NCBI RefSeq assembly: GCF_000276665.1
Contig: NW_004955426.1
Span: 23,138,751 to 23,202,750, forward strand
Direction: 5' to 3'
DNA from: Chinchilla lanigera
Taxonomy: Eukaryota > Chordata > Mammalia > Rodentia > Chinchillidae
DNA length: 64,000 nucleotides
The position numbers and the translations under genes were made by a program. This document shows, piece after piece, positions 12,301 to 23,060 of this stretch (position 1 is its first letter; each line of letters starts with the position of its first letter). The notes under the pieces were generated by a model. That model was not told the origin of the DNA. It did not search any database and saw only the letters and a list, made by a program, of their open reading frames with translations.

Positions 12301-12594
12301 ATAAGCTGGAAGTTCTTCTTCAAATCCCTCCCATCTTCTACTTTTACCAGTTTCATCTCAGTCAGGTATGTTAGCACTATCAAGTCCATCAGAGGACAGT
12401 GCAGAGCACATATGAAAAGTCTATACCCATGTTAGGGGTCAGGATTCCAAGGGTCTTGCCTTTTGTTCTCACTGGCCTCTTAGAATTGGGAGTCTATATT
12501 TCTGACTCCATCCATCTGGACATGTCTCAAAGCCCATTTTGACCTATAGCAACATTTTATCAAAACAAAAGTTAAGGCATTTGGGCAAGCCATT

Positions 12595-12765
12595 TTCCTT
12601 CTAGCAAAATCCTCATCATTCAACTTAATGCTGACAGTGATAGTGTGTGAGGTAACATGTGCAGATGAGTAGACTGAAGTTTCACTAGCCCAAGCTCACA
12701 CAGATAGAAAGTTCTAGCCTGGCAGGCCAGAGTCTGTCGTCTGGGAAGCCAAACTCTCAGGGCTA
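12595..12765 (-). repeat. MIR SINE, antisense
   Basis: GCAGATGAGTAGACTGAAGT followed by AGCCCAAGCTCACACAGATA matches the reversed MIR core region ('acagatgaggaaactgagg ... cccaaggtcacacagc'). Confidence 0.65.
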
Positions 12766-12769
12766 CACG

Positions 12770-13910
12770 GCTATGCAATTCTTTCTGATCAGTACTCTGC
12801 CTGGCAGAAGGGAAAGAGAAGTGGGGGGGCTTATAGGAAGTGACTTTAATATAAAGAACACTGCACAGAGGATAGCATTCCCATGGCTTTTAATATTCTT
12901 AACCCATCTTGTTTAAAAGGTCTACAAAAATCAATGCTATAGACAAGAGATATAATTTTTCAGTCCTAATTAAACTCCATTTTTCTTACTATTTCAATGT
13001 TAAATGCTAAATATAATTAGAATTGTTACTAGGAGATCCAGTTTGGGTAAAATAAGTAAAGAATAAAACATTCACAAGATCCAAAGGCCATACTTGCTTG
13101 AATCCCTGAAGACCTTTTTAAAAAAGCCTTTGATCTCTATAGATTAATCAGGCGTCTTCCAGATCTAGTCCTTTTAATCTTCTGAAAGGAGTGACTTTTC
13201 CATAGGGTAAAAGACATATTGAGATATAAACTTGTCCTAAACGTTTTCTTTAAAACCAGGCTTGCTCCAGAAAACTTTTGGAAATGTTCTGAACTCTTCA
13301 TTCTGTTTTCCAAACATTCTGTCTATACATAGTAATATATTTATACATGTTACCCAGCAGACTAGAATGGATCAAAGTATGCACATATTTCTTAGTATTT
13401 ATGATCCTTTAACATTAAGGAGCTCAATGATACTGATCTCATTTTTGAAACTATATTCTTTAGGAAATTGCCTTAATTTAAGTATAATGTAACTGTTCCT
13501 CTCATTTTTTAAGCATTAATGTTGTTAGATCATGTTTAAACAAGAAATAGTAGTTCATAGTATTATGCAGTACTTCAAAGAATGATGAATATTACAGAGT
13601 AGTATTCTGTAACAAAAAGAATTAAATTGATCCAAGTAATATTGCTTAAGAATAATGCAATTTTACCATAGTCAGTTCTCAAATAAATAATAAATTACTC
13701 AATTTCAACAGGTCAAAACTTATTCCCGAAAATGCTATAAAACTCAAATCTCATGTGATTAAATCCAAAGAAAAGGGTTAACTAGAAATCTTGATAACCT
13801 TATTCCATTAAAGAACAGTATATGGAAAACACTGAAATGGAATTATAGCATTATGAAAATTTATTTCTCAAATTAGAGTAGGAATATCAAGGGGTCAGAA
13901 GGCAAAGAAA
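12770..13910. other. Unique AT-rich stretch
   Basis: No gene or repeat family was recognised. Density of A/T runs increases towards the TG microsatellite at its right edge. Confidence 0.45.
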
Positions 13911-14023
13911 AGTGTGTGTGTGCATGTGTGAATGTGTGCATGCATGTGTGTATGTGTGTATGTGCATATGTGTGTGTGTGTGTAGATGTGTGTATGTGTC
14001 TGTGTGTGTTTGTGTGTATGTGT
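13911..14023. repeat. (TG)n-type microsatellite
   Basis: About 110 bp of imperfect TG/TGTATG/TGCATG repeats. Alternating purine-pyrimidine sequence of this kind can adopt Z-DNA. The open frame through it is a Cys/Val-rich artefact. Confidence 0.95.
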
Positions 14024-14804
14024 CCTCCATTTTGTCCTCAGGCAAGAAGAAGCCTCGTCACTTAGTAGTGGAGTTCCTAGAGAGAGAAAAACGCACTGAT
14101 CTAAACCTTCTACATTGAAAACCTGGAATGGATAGAGTTGAAAGCAGTTTAGAATCTCTAGTGGAACTCTATTCCTTTTGCATTTACCTCATTTCATTCT
14201 CACAATCTCAGAAAGTGGATCCCATCTTGATGGTAACCATTTAACTGGTGCTTTTTTTCTTTTTGAGACATGACTAAGTAATTTATCAGAGGTGACTTAG
14301 CCTCAAGTCTTTTTCTATTGTTTTCTCTTCCTGTCACCTATATAGAAATTAGGCCTCAATAATTCACTTTCTCCCAGTAAATCATTTGAACATGGGAACA
14401 GTTGATATCCTTTGACCACAAGAAGTAGAAGCAAATCCTATTGGGAGGCTGATCTACCAGCTGGGGGTTTTCAGGGAGGACTGGTCAACACAGGTGTGCA
14501 AGGGAAAATCTGGGAAGTAACAGAAGGGTGAGAGTGAGGGGATGGGGAAATATCTTGTAAATTTCCCTTGACCCCAGGGACCCCATACCACTGTCAACAT
14601 GCTTTAGATGTCTCCACAGGCACCCTTCCTTATGTAACACACAAAAAGAAAGCAGTGTCCTTGTTAAACATAGCTGAGAAGTTTCATATAAGGGATACTT
14701 CAAAGGGCAAAAACCGCATAATGGTAGAAAATAATAAGAATTATCATATAAGAAGTGTTTATTACACATCCACTACCACCATTATCACCAAAATCCTTTA
14801 ATAT
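14024..14804. other. Mostly unique stretch
   Basis: A possible antisense MIR trace (TTTACCTCATTTCATTCTCA near 14182) is too weak to call. Otherwise nothing was recognised. Confidence 0.4.
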
Positions 14805-14965
14805 ATACTGAATCTTTACCATATGCCAGGCACTATTCTAATCTCTTGACATGTATTATCTCATTTCTCACAAGTGTTCGATCAGATAGACACCATTATT
14901 GACCTCCCTTTACAGAAGAAGCAGCTAAGACATAGACAGGAGGGTTATTTGTTTAGAGACAGAGG
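14805..14965 (-). repeat. MIR SINE, antisense
   Basis: ATATGCCAGGCACTATTCTA, ACATGTATTATCTCATTTCT, CACCATTATTGACCTCCCTT and TTACAGAAGAAGCAGCTAAG follow the reversed MIR 3' half in order. Confidence 0.8.
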
Positions 14966-16217
14966 ATCCTAACCGAGAGATCTGACATCCGTAACTGCAA
15001 ATGACTTAAGTGTTTCATTCAAAAGACTTGTGTTGACTCCTTCCTGTGCACCAGGTTTGGTGAAGCTGAGAGACAGAGTTGAATAGTGACAAAACAAAGG
15101 TGTAACTCTGATGGTGCCGAGGACACCGAAAGGCAGTTTGAAGCATTATGACAGACCTGTGCAGGGGACCCGCCCTTGTTTCATTTCACTTTCACAATAT
15201 TCCTGTTCTTACTTTATACAGGAACAGGGAGGAAAACTCTTTGGACAGTTGAGAACAATCTTCTCCGACCCTCCTTAATTGTGAATCCATTATTTCACTC
15301 TGAGGTAAGTCACATTTTAGTTGCCATTAGCAAATTATTTAGCTTGGAAGCCTAAGTGGCAATTGTGTGCACATTAAAAGTTCCAAATACTAATTTTACC
15401 TTAGCTCAGCTCATGCTTTTTTATATACACAAAGATTTCCCACTGCTTATGCAACAGAGCCAGGCATTTAGGTGGCCACTCACTTGGGCATTCTGGCAAG
15501 AGATGACCAGCCGGGGAGTCCACACTTAGGCTGGGAGTTACGCTTTAGTTTTTCATCTGCTTGTGGAATGTGAAATTTGGCCTTACCAACTGTGTTTATT
15601 TCTGTTCAAAGCACTGGAAATAAAAGGTTTGTGCAGATGTTTTAAGGAGCCCTATAGACTACTCACAAACTTTTGTGGTTAGTATAGCTACCAGAGTCAG
15701 AAGCAATGACTCACTCTAAACTGAGTGTTGCTGCTTCTTAAAATACTGTTTTGGTCTTATCCTCAGGAAAGTTGGTAGGCGCATCACAAATATTGCTAAG
15801 TGGAGAAAGGGGATATTGAGCTTGGGTGGAATTACGCAAAATATTCTCTGTCGCCAAATTTCACTTCAACTTTCAAGGTTATTTCTAAGATTATGTTTGA
15901 CCCAAGAAAGATACCTGTGTTCTGCCAAAATTTCCTCACTCCTCTCAGGTATTTTGTAGGGCAGGAAGACTTCTGTGCAGTACACACGTCATCATACATT
16001 TGTCAAATTCCATAGAATACACAACCCAGAGTGAACTCTACAGGTTACTATGGATTTTAGTCCTTGAATTCCATCAATATTTACTCATTCGTTGCAGCAA
16101 AAGTATCACACTAATACAAGGTGTAAATTTGCAGGGAACCCTGACTGAGGTGGAGGTGGGGTGGGCAAGGGTACTCTGTGATTTCTGCTCAGTTTTTTGT
16201 GAACCTAAAGCATCTCT
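14966..16217. other. Unique stretch
   Basis: No gene or clear repeat. A TGTGCACCAGGTTTGGTGAA trace near 15047 may be an L2 or MIR remnant but is too decayed to call. Confidence 0.4.
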
Positions 16218-16230
16218 AAAAACTAACGTT

Positions 16231-16358
16231 GGGGCTGGCGATTTAGCTCAGCGGCACAGCGCCTGCCTGGAAAGCGCAAGGTCGTGAGTTCGATTCCCAG
16301 TACCGGAACCGCCCCCACACCCCGTCAAAAAAATAAATAAATTAAAAAATTTAAAAAT
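16231..16358 (+). repeat. ID-type SINE with target-site duplications
   Basis: The body reads GGGGCTGGCGATTTAGCTCA, then AAGGTCGTGAGTTCGATTCC, and ends in an A-rich tail. AAAAACTAACGTT (16218-16230) and AAAAACTAAAGTT (16359-16371) flank it and match at 12 of 13 positions. The TAGCTCA and GTTCGATTCC boxes are the tRNA-like A and B promoter boxes for RNA polymerase III. Confidence 0.95.
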
Positions 16359-16371
16359 AAAAACTAAAGTT

Positions 16372-16967
16372 GATTCATTACAAGTGAAAAGGAACTGTTT
16401 TCCACCAAATATTTTAGACACTCAAAGATTTTACTTTCATATAGTGACAATGATAGTAAACACATTATTATAGTTCAGTCGATAATCTAACAATTATATG
16501 CATTTACATGAATATTTTGCATATTTAAAAAACTGAACCTTTCTCCAGTTGTCCACAACACAGCACCAGGCACTTATCTTGGGAAGCAGAGGGGGTGCTG
16601 GGTTTTAATCCCCACTTGCCTCCTTCCTCAAAAGTCTTTGTGCAATGCACAGACTGAACAACTGCACACAGTGGTCCTGCTGGGACCCGATCTATTACTA
16701 CTGCTGGTCTCCAAACAAGTTGTAGTTTACAATAACTGAAGGAAAAGGATAAGCACCTCTATAAGGTGCCAAGGACTGACTAGAGAAAGAGTTTGGCTGG
16801 AAACATGTAAACCACACGAGAAATACTGTTCTATAGGACTAGGAGTGAAGAACCAAAGTCAGAGCCCTATCGGCCTTCACAACTGGTATTAAAGTGGAGG
16901 GAAAGAGCCATCTAAAAGAACAGAGTCAAAGTCTGGAAGGAAGGAAGCACATTTCAGCAATGCTCAC
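16372..16967. other. Unique flank of candidate first exon
   Basis: No repeat is evident. If the minus-strand exon at 16968 is real, this is the start of its first intron. Confidence 0.35.
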
Positions 16968-17112
16968 CTGGGAAGCCATGTCAGCAAGGTAGCAGGTCAT
17001 CACCTGAGCCAGAATCAGGAATTGCTGGTGGTCCTGGCAAGTGCAGTCTTGTGCAGACCGGGCTGCTGCCTGGCCCTAGAGCCAGGCTCTGAGAGAGAGG
17101 ACAAGAGTTTGA
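16968..17112 (-). other. Candidate first exon with splice donor
   Basis: On the minus strand the segment runs from about 25-30 bp below a TATA box to CAG|GTGAGC, a full-consensus splice donor whose last exonic base is 16968. Two in-frame ATGs lie at 17000 and 16979. The frame from the first gives an 11-residue start (MTCYLADMASQ) that runs straight into the donor, with an in-frame TAG upstream. The 5' boundary is estimated from the TATA position. I do not recognise the gene. The exon could equally be an untranslated leader of a lncRNA or an alternative muscle-type transcript. Confidence 0.35.
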
Positions 17113-17135
17113 GGAGTGCAGGCTGGGAGGCTGGC

Positions 17136-17290
17136 TTTATATATGGCTCAGCCCAGGGGCTGGAGGGAAAGAGGAGAAGGGGAACACATCCCAGCAATGC
17201 CTGGAATGCATCAGCTGTGCAAAACAAAACTCCTGGGAAAACCACACGTGTCTTGCACTGTGGTTCAAGGAAGTAGTAATGGGATAAAGA
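17136..17290 (-). promoter_or_regulatory. Candidate TATA promoter, minus strand
   Basis: CCATATATAAAG on the minus strand (17136-17146) is a strong TATA box. Upstream on that strand come GCATTCCAG (a TEAD/MCAT-like site, ~17203), CAGCTG (E-box, ~17212), CACGTG (E-box, ~17245) and AACCACAG (RUNX-like, ~17260). E-box plus MCAT next to a TATA is a common layout for striated-muscle promoters. Tissue assignment is inference. The region is not a CpG island. Confidence 0.35.
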
Positions 17291-17552
17291 GCTTTTGCTT
17301 CCAGGCCGGGCTTGAGCCCGTCCCAGGGTTGGAGTTAAGGACTCACATCTGAAGGCAGGGTGAAAGGAACTGAAGGGCATGCCTAACCTTCTAGTACCAG
17401 AGGAATCCTGAAAAGAGCCAACAGGTAACCTGAGTAGCCAGCTTCACTGAATGCCTGGGAAGGGGCTTTAGCCACTAAATGAGACTTTCCAGAACAGAAC
17501 TGAATTCTTGGGAGGTTTCCATTATTCCTTTTCAATAGGCCAGTGCTTTTTT

Positions 17553-17700
17553 GAGCCACGTGTTTAGACCACCTGCACCCAAATCACAACAGGGTCCCTG
17601 GGGACTTCTCTGTTCTACCATATACCCAGTGGTTCTGTATCTCTGGGAATCAGGTCTGGGAACCCTAGCTTTAATCAGCTTCCGAAGTGATCCTTCTATG
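17553..17700 (+). mobile_element. MER5-like hAT fragment
   Basis: ACCACCTGCACCCAAATCAC and GGTTCTGTATCTCTGGGAAT, TTTAATCAGCTTCCGAAGTG resemble a decayed MER5-type element directly before the clearer copy at 17.74 kb. Confidence 0.4.
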
Positions 17701-17737
17701 CCCCTGTACACTGAAGTCTGAGGATTGTAGGAGCAGA

Positions 17738-17905
17738 GCAGTGATACTCAATGTTCAGGGGCCGTCATAATCACTGCCAGGACTTGTTAGCATGTAGATT
17801 GCTGGATTCTAACTAGCATTTCCGATTCAGTATCCATAGTGGGGCCTGAGTATTCACATTTCTAACAAGTTCCCAGTGATACTGTTGAACCAGGGTTCAC
17901 AGCAT
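17738..17905 (+). mobile_element. MER5A non-autonomous hAT element
   Basis: Near full length. It begins AGTGATACTCAATGTTCAGG, has AGATTGCTGGATTCTAACTA, TTCCGATTCAGTATCCATAG, ATTCACATTTCTAACAAGTT, CCCAGTGATACTG, and ends at AACCAGGGTTCACAGCA. The order matches MER5A throughout. Confidence 0.8.
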
Positions 17906-18485
17906 GAGATCAAATGAGAATTTCTTTTTACCTGGAAATTTCTTAAAAGCTCAGAAGTGTACAAATCCCACTTCTCATTCATCCCATAAATGAGCCAGCT
18001 TTCACCTCCCAGTTATTCCGATGACTAACACCCGTGACCTCTTTCTCACCTTGTTAGATAACTCTTGTGTGGTCTTGAACTGACAATACCAGAAAGTATT
18101 TCACCTGGCCAGCACTAATCTTGTATATTGTTCTGGCTCCAAATGTTTATGTTATCATCAGCCTTGTCCTTCCCTCATGTTTGACGGTAACCTGTTCTAC
18201 ACCATGCTTTCCTGGGCTTCACAAACCGAAAGTAGCCTCTACTTTGCTTGTCACAAGAGATAGCATGTAAAAACATTCCAACCCCGCTCCCCACAAAAGA
18301 GAAGCCTGAAAAGATTCTGAATTTTAGAAAGTGTTATTTTGGGGAGGCTTTCTGGGACAGGATGTCTCCAGCATTAGCTAGAGGAAGCCCAGCTTTTGAT
18401 AAACATGATTTTGCCTGGTGCAGATCAAAGTGAGCCATTTATTCAAGGAAAGGATGGAAGTATTTGATGAGGCCCTTCTGTAGAC
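17906..18485. other. Unique stretch
   Basis: No gene or repeat was recognised between the MER5A copy and the motif-rich block at 18.49 kb. Confidence 0.4.
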
Positions 18486-18780
18486 TCCCCGTAAACAGGA
18501 TAAACTGTCCATGAAAGCTTAGCCGGCAGCCAGGCCGCAGTCACCGGGAACAATGGAGCAGGGAGAGCAGAGGGTGACGAGGAAAGAGCCTGGGTCTGAC
18601 ATGATTGTTCTGCCAAGAGAATGGCCGTAAACAGGATTAGCTGTAATGAGATTATCAACCCAGGACCTGGAGGCCTTGAATGGAGACATCAGTGTTGCAT
18701 AAAGAAAAGATGCAGAAGCAGCCTGTAGGGTGAGAGGATTACACACAGTAAGGGGTGAGGGCTTTCCCTTCTTAGCCTTC
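18486..18780. promoter_or_regulatory. Candidate enhancer with paired FOX sites
   Basis: Two near-identical CCGTAAACAGGAT blocks (around 18489 and 18625) each hold a forkhead GTAAACA core. Between and around them are AACAATGG (18549-18556) and its reverse form near 18603 (SOX-type), and GGATTA cores at ~18634 and ~18735 (OTX/PITX-type). The block is repeat-free. It has stop codons in all frames, so it is not an exon. Function is inferred from motif clustering only. Confidence 0.3.
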
Positions 18781-18864
18781 TCCAGTCCAAGGATAAAAAG
18801 GGAGTGGCCAGAACTGTAACTATTGCTTTGTTAGGATGGAAGAATTCAGGGCTAAGGTACTAAA

Positions 18865-19048
18865 GTAGTGATTCTCAATCAGATATTGGTGGTATGTGGT
18901 GACAGTTTTGGTTGTTGCATCCAGGCAAGAGGGCACTACTAGTGCCAAAGGCACAGACCAGCTTTGCTGCTTAGTACCCTGTGATACATAGATCAACTTC
19001 ACCCAATAAAGACTTCGGCCCAAATTCAAAGGTAGAGAACCTCTGCCT
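18865..19048 (+). mobile_element. MER20 hAT-Charlie element
   Basis: GTGATTCTCAATCAG, TGACAGTTTTGGTTGTTGCA, GAGGGCACTACTAG, then TTCGGCCCAAATTCAAAGGT and GAGAACCTCTG follow the MER20 consensus order from end to end. MER20 copies are known to have been co-opted as regulatory DNA in placentals; nothing here shows that for this copy. Confidence 0.7.
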
Positions 19049-19295
19049 ATGAATGATATGAGGAGAACCTGGTAGGACACTGGGTACTAAGTGTGGCAAC
19101 GGGTGGAGAGGGAACTGGTAGGCATTCCTTGGGCTCAGTCCAGGGGCGGTTGTCATGTTATCATCCCCAGAAAGTCAAAATTGGTTCTTAGGTGGAGGTG
19201 ATAAGAATGGAAAAAAGCACCCCTATTTATTTTATTACATACAGCTATACACAAATGGGTAGACAGTATTGCTGTGGTATTAAAATTTCATGCAA

Positions 19296-19386
19296 GTGCT
19301 GGGGTAGTAGCTCTGCGATAGAATGTTTGCCTAGCATTTGAAAGGCCCTAGGTTTGATCCACAGCACAGGAAAAAGAAAAGAAAAA
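19296..19386 (+). repeat. Diverged ID-type SINE
   Basis: TGCTGGGGTAGTAGCTCTGC, TTTGCCTAGCATTTGAAAGG, CCCTAGGTTTGATCCACAGC, then an A-rich tail. It is older than the copies at 16.2, 37.1 and 45.7 kb. Confidence 0.85.
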
Positions 19387-19569
19387 TCATAGGGAGTGGT
19401 AGGGAAAATGTCTACAAAAACTCCTTAGAGAGGTGATGGTGTAAGACGGGGAAGAGCACTGCTTCTGGTCTATATTAGAGTCTAGGTTCACCCACTTTTT
19501 CCACTTGCCTTTAGGATCCACATGGTGGGCTCCTTCTAACCGGTGAATCTGTGGCAATGACTACAGAGC

Positions 19570-19970
19570 TTCAGGTTGGTTTCTTATAGCCTTCAGGACA
19601 AAGCAAAAATATCTTTGTACTTGAAGGCACACTCTGCAGGTGGCTCTAGCTCCACCACACCCAGCAATCTCAGTGTCAGCTGCAGTGAGCCATTTACATG
19701 CTGCTCCCCACCCACCAAGCCCTTTCCTCTCCAGGCCTAGAAGACCCTCTCCTGTCCCTCCCCTGACAAGTCTTCAGAGCCTGCTTCTGTCACCCAGCTC
19801 TCTGTATCCTGGGCTGCTTGCCTTTCTCTAGAATAGAACTAGCTCAATCCTGGTGTAGCCTGGTTTTCAACTTGCTCAAACAATTCACTTACTTGCTCAA
19901 GAGTTCCTAGCATGTTTATGCCTAGCAGAATTCCTGATGCACACCAGACCAATCATAAGTATTTGTGAAA
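19570..19970 (+). repeat. Possible L2-type LINE fragment
   Basis: Pyrimidine-rich sequence with CTTCAGGACAAAGCAAAAAT and CTGCTTGCCTTTCTC resembles the L2 3' half. Weak evidence. Confidence 0.35.
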
Positions 19971-19991
19971 AGCCCAAGAGGATTTGTACTC

Positions 19992-20376
19992 TGTTATGGT
20001 TTGTGTCTAGGTGTCCACCCAAAGCCTCATACAGTTACAAGGAGGCAGGCTTTTCAGAGGCGGTTGAATCTAGAGTTTGTGATTGATTCATGGTCCAACA
20101 CTAGGATTAACGGTGTGAATGCTACACTTGCTCTAGGGCAGGTAGCCTGTGTACAATACAAGGGACAGAAAGAGGCTTGCACACTCACTAACTTTCTTGA
20201 TATTTTACTGCAGTCTTTCCATCATGAACTATTTTCTTCTGCCAAACCACCCTGCCTTGGAGGAGCCTATTATGGACTGAAGCCTCCGCAAATTGTGAGC
20301 TAAATAAACCTTTCCTCCTTTAACTTTGAGCATTGGGTATTTTGTCTCAGCAATGATAGAAAAAGTAACTAAGACA
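19992..20376 (+). repeat. MaLR (ORR1-like) solo LTR with 5-bp target duplication
   Basis: Starts TGTTATGGTTTGTGTCTAGG and ends AAGTAACTAAGACA, with AGCTAAATAAACCTTTCCTC near the 3' end. TACTC directly flanks both ends (19987-19991 and 20377-20381). This is the best-preserved LTR in the window and defines the ends for the others. Confidence 0.92.
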
Positions 20377-20381
20377 TACTC

Positions 20382-21120
20382 ACGATCTTATGTCATTCAC
20401 TCCACCCTGGGAGACAGTCATGAGTATCCTTTTGTCATAGGAAGGTGCATGGATCCCTTAGATGAGAAGTTGTATGGCCCTTTTGATGCCCCTTCTGCAG
20501 CCTGAAGCTACCTTGCCAGAGGAGACAGATTGGTCAGTTTCCCTCAAGAAACTTCCAGAAAGAGCATAACACAAAAATGTTTCACAGGAAGAAAAAAAGG
20601 AGCAAGACAAAGACAGAAAGTGTGCTAGAGACAAGAACCTTATATATACTATAAGGCTGTAGAAAATAAACCAAAGAGAATAAAGGGTCTCCAGGAAACA
20701 GAACTGAAAGACCATTACCTTCAAGACTTGGAGCTAAGATCAGCATTTTCAGTAAAGCGGTCCCCAAATTGATTTCAGTGTTTTAGAACCATGACTGAAA
20801 TGATCACTAGCTCAGTTATAGAATCTACAGTGCAGAGCAAAAGCTGCTAAGCTGGAAGCCCTCAGTATGCAGGGAGAACAGTGGTTCTGGAGACAAGAGG
20901 GAGGATCCAGACATGAAGCACTGCTCAGAAGTCACGATCAGTACATAGGGCTTACGTCACAGGTGATCAGCCTGTGGAGCTGTGATAACATTAGAGACAA
21001 AACATCAAGTGAGACTAGGGCTGAGTAGAGATAATGCTGAACAGTTCTACCATGTCTTGCACATTTCCTGTTAGCTTTTCTCAATTAGACTGTGGATTCC
21101 TTGGTCCTGGCCACAGCTTT
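20382..21120. other. Unique stretch
   Basis: No gene or repeat recognised. Short frames overlap on both strands. Confidence 0.4.
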
Positions 21121-21129
21121 GGAAACTTA

Positions 21130-21163
<34 letters not shown>

Positions 21164-21175
21164 TTTTTTCTTTTT
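21121..21175. repeat. (TA)n followed by poly-T
   Basis: About 24 bp of TA repeat passes into an uninterrupted run of more than 20 T. This may be the decayed poly-A tail of an antisense insertion, but no SINE or LINE body is recognisable beside it. Confidence 0.9.
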
Positions 21176-21279
21176 CAGTGCTTTGGACCTAGGAGGTTCT
21201 TAAAATTTTCATTAATTGTCCTCCATCATCAAACTTTTGGAAAGAGCTTTCTTTTTTGCCTTCATGCCCTTTACTTTTA

Positions 21280-21620
21280 ACTACAGTGAGTTTCTGACTT
21301 ATGAATGTTCAAGTTGTGAACTTTCACCCATGGACCTCACATTAGGAACATTTTTACCAATGGACCTCACGTTAGGAACATTCGTAGCTATGAACAAATC
21401 ACAAAAGTATCTCACATGTCTCCTAGACATTGTCACAGTTGTGCTGCCGCATGTCTACTGTACAGTATTTGTGTGAGTGTGTTTGATTTTTGATGCTTTA
21501 TGTAGTATATTCATATCAAAGGTGCATAACACTCACTTTGTTGGACTTTCAGATGAATCTGATTTACAAACATCCTCCTGGAATGGAACTCATTCGTAAG
21601 TTGGGACTTACCGTACTAGG
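21280..21620. mobile_element. Possible DNA-transposon remnant with short tandem duplication
   Basis: The right end GGAATGGAACTCATTCGTAA followed by GTTGGGACTTACC, and the left end GTTTCTGACTTATGAATGTT, resemble inverted ends of old mammalian DNA transposons. Inside, a ~30-bp unit (ATGGACCTCACATTAGGAAC) is repeated in tandem at 21328 and 21359. Family not assigned. Confidence 0.4.
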
Positions 21621-22172
21621 TTCTGCCATCTAATGGCTGGAACATCTCTTTAGCAAGTTGTCTGTAACTTCTGTATTCTCCAGTCCATTGGTCTGTTCTT
21701 GGAAACCTTTTGCAGGGTCTGTGGCCTTCTGCACTGTGAGAACCTGCCTTTCATTTCACAATTGTCTCTTTTAGTCTGTGCCCCACTATATTCTCTTGGT
21801 TCTTTTTTTGCAGTCAATCTTCCTTAAAATTGCTCTCAGCCTCCCATGCTGGCTCCTATCTTTCTCCTAATCTCCTGAAAGCAGAATCTGGAGCAAATTT
21901 CTCTTCCTTCTTCTCCTCTCTGGTTTTAAACTCTACCTTGATCATCTCATTCATGGTCTCAGCTGTAGCTTCTGACAGTGACTCCAGACCCTGATGTCTT
22001 TCCTGATCTTTTAGGGCCTGCTCCTCAGGGTCTGGAGAGGATGCTATGCCAAGTTGTCCTTGGACAAAGTGGCCAGCAGCACAGGGTCAGGGTTGGAAGC
22101 AGTCTTCTGTTGGTGAACTGGATAAGCACAGAAATAGGAGAGGGCCCAGGAGAAATGCACCTCAGAAGGGCA

Positions 22173-22217
22173 CTATGGACTGAATGCTTACTGCTTCTCA
22201 ACCAGCAGGTTGGAACT
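22173..22217 (+). repeat. MLT1-like LTR, 5' piece
   Basis: ACTATGGACTGAATGCTTAC matches the MLT1 start ('ttatggactgaatgttt'). It stops where the ORR1-like LTR begins; the rest follows at 22629. Confidence 0.55.
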
Positions 22218-22628
22218 TGTTATGGCTTAGATCTGGTGTCCCCCTGTAGCCTCGTGTGTTTTGACCGTGAGGCTATCGTGGATCAGCCCACTGATGAGTT
22301 CACAGCTGAGTGTGTTGTTGGAAGGTAGCATCTGGTAGGAAGAAGCAGGAGTTCAGCAGCTGAATGTGCTGTTAGGAGAGGGGGCCTTGTTGGAAGACAT
22401 AGTCACTGGGGGTGTGGCCCAGAAGGGCGTGTCTTCCTCCCTACCTCCTCCCCACCATGCTGGTAGGCCCTTCCACTTCCACCTCTGTGATAGGTCCTTC
22501 CACTTCATTTCTGAGTTTGAGTCTGCTGACAATGAACCCACTGAACCCGTGAGTCAAAATAAACCTTTCCTCCTTTAAGCTGTGGGTGTTGAATATTGTG
22601 TCTCAGCGATGGGAAGGTGACTCAGACA
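22218..22628 (+). repeat. MaLR (ORR1-like) LTR nested in MLT1
   Basis: Begins TGTTATGGCTTAGATCTGG, contains ATCAGCCCACTGATGAGTTC and AATAAACCTTTCCTCCTTTA, and ends AGGTGACTCAGACA. GAACT before and GAAGT after are a 4/5 target duplication. It splits an older MLT1 LTR. Confidence 0.85.
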
Positions 22629-22925
22629 GAAGTCTATTCCTTCCTGGGATGGTACTGGAGGTGGTGTCTTCAGGAGGTTACTAGTATTAGATGAGGTTAT
22701 CAGGGGGGAGCCCTCATGAATGGAATTAGTACTCTTAAAAGTGTCCTCAGAGAGCCAGCCTCCTCTCTCTGCCATGAGAGGACACAGAAAGAAATTGCTA
22801 TCCATGAATCAGGAAGCAGACCCTTATCAGACATCTATCTGCAACTGCCATGACCTTGGATTTTCTAGCCTTGGAACTGTGAGGAATAAAATGTCCGCTG
22901 TGGAAGCCAACCAGCCTACGGTACT
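22629..22925 (+). repeat. MLT1-like LTR, 3' piece
   Basis: GAGCCCTCATGAATGGAATT, AGTACTCTTAAAAGTGTCCT, CATGAATCAGGAAGCAGACC and CTAGCCTTGGAACTGTGAGG follow the MLT1/MST layout. Confidence 0.75.
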
Positions 22926-23060
22926 TTCCTAGAGCTTCCTGAGCTGACTAGACAGGGGTCCAGTCAACCAGGACACGGATGTGCAGGGCTGAGGCCCCCA
23001 TGGGAAGGGGAGATGCCAGGTTTGGGCTGGTCTGCTTTCTCCCTTGTTCTGAGCTCACTT

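Noticed and set aside
13912..14118. Cys/Val-rich frame
   Set aside because: Translation of a TG microsatellite.
16231..16310. tRNA-like sequence with A and B boxes
   Set aside because: It is the head of an ID SINE with target duplications and an A-rich tail, not a tRNA gene.
19965..20303. 112-codon open frame
   Set aside because: Lies almost wholly inside a MaLR solo LTR.
21978..22328. 116-codon open frame
   Set aside because: Runs from unassigned sequence into an LTR; no splice or family support.
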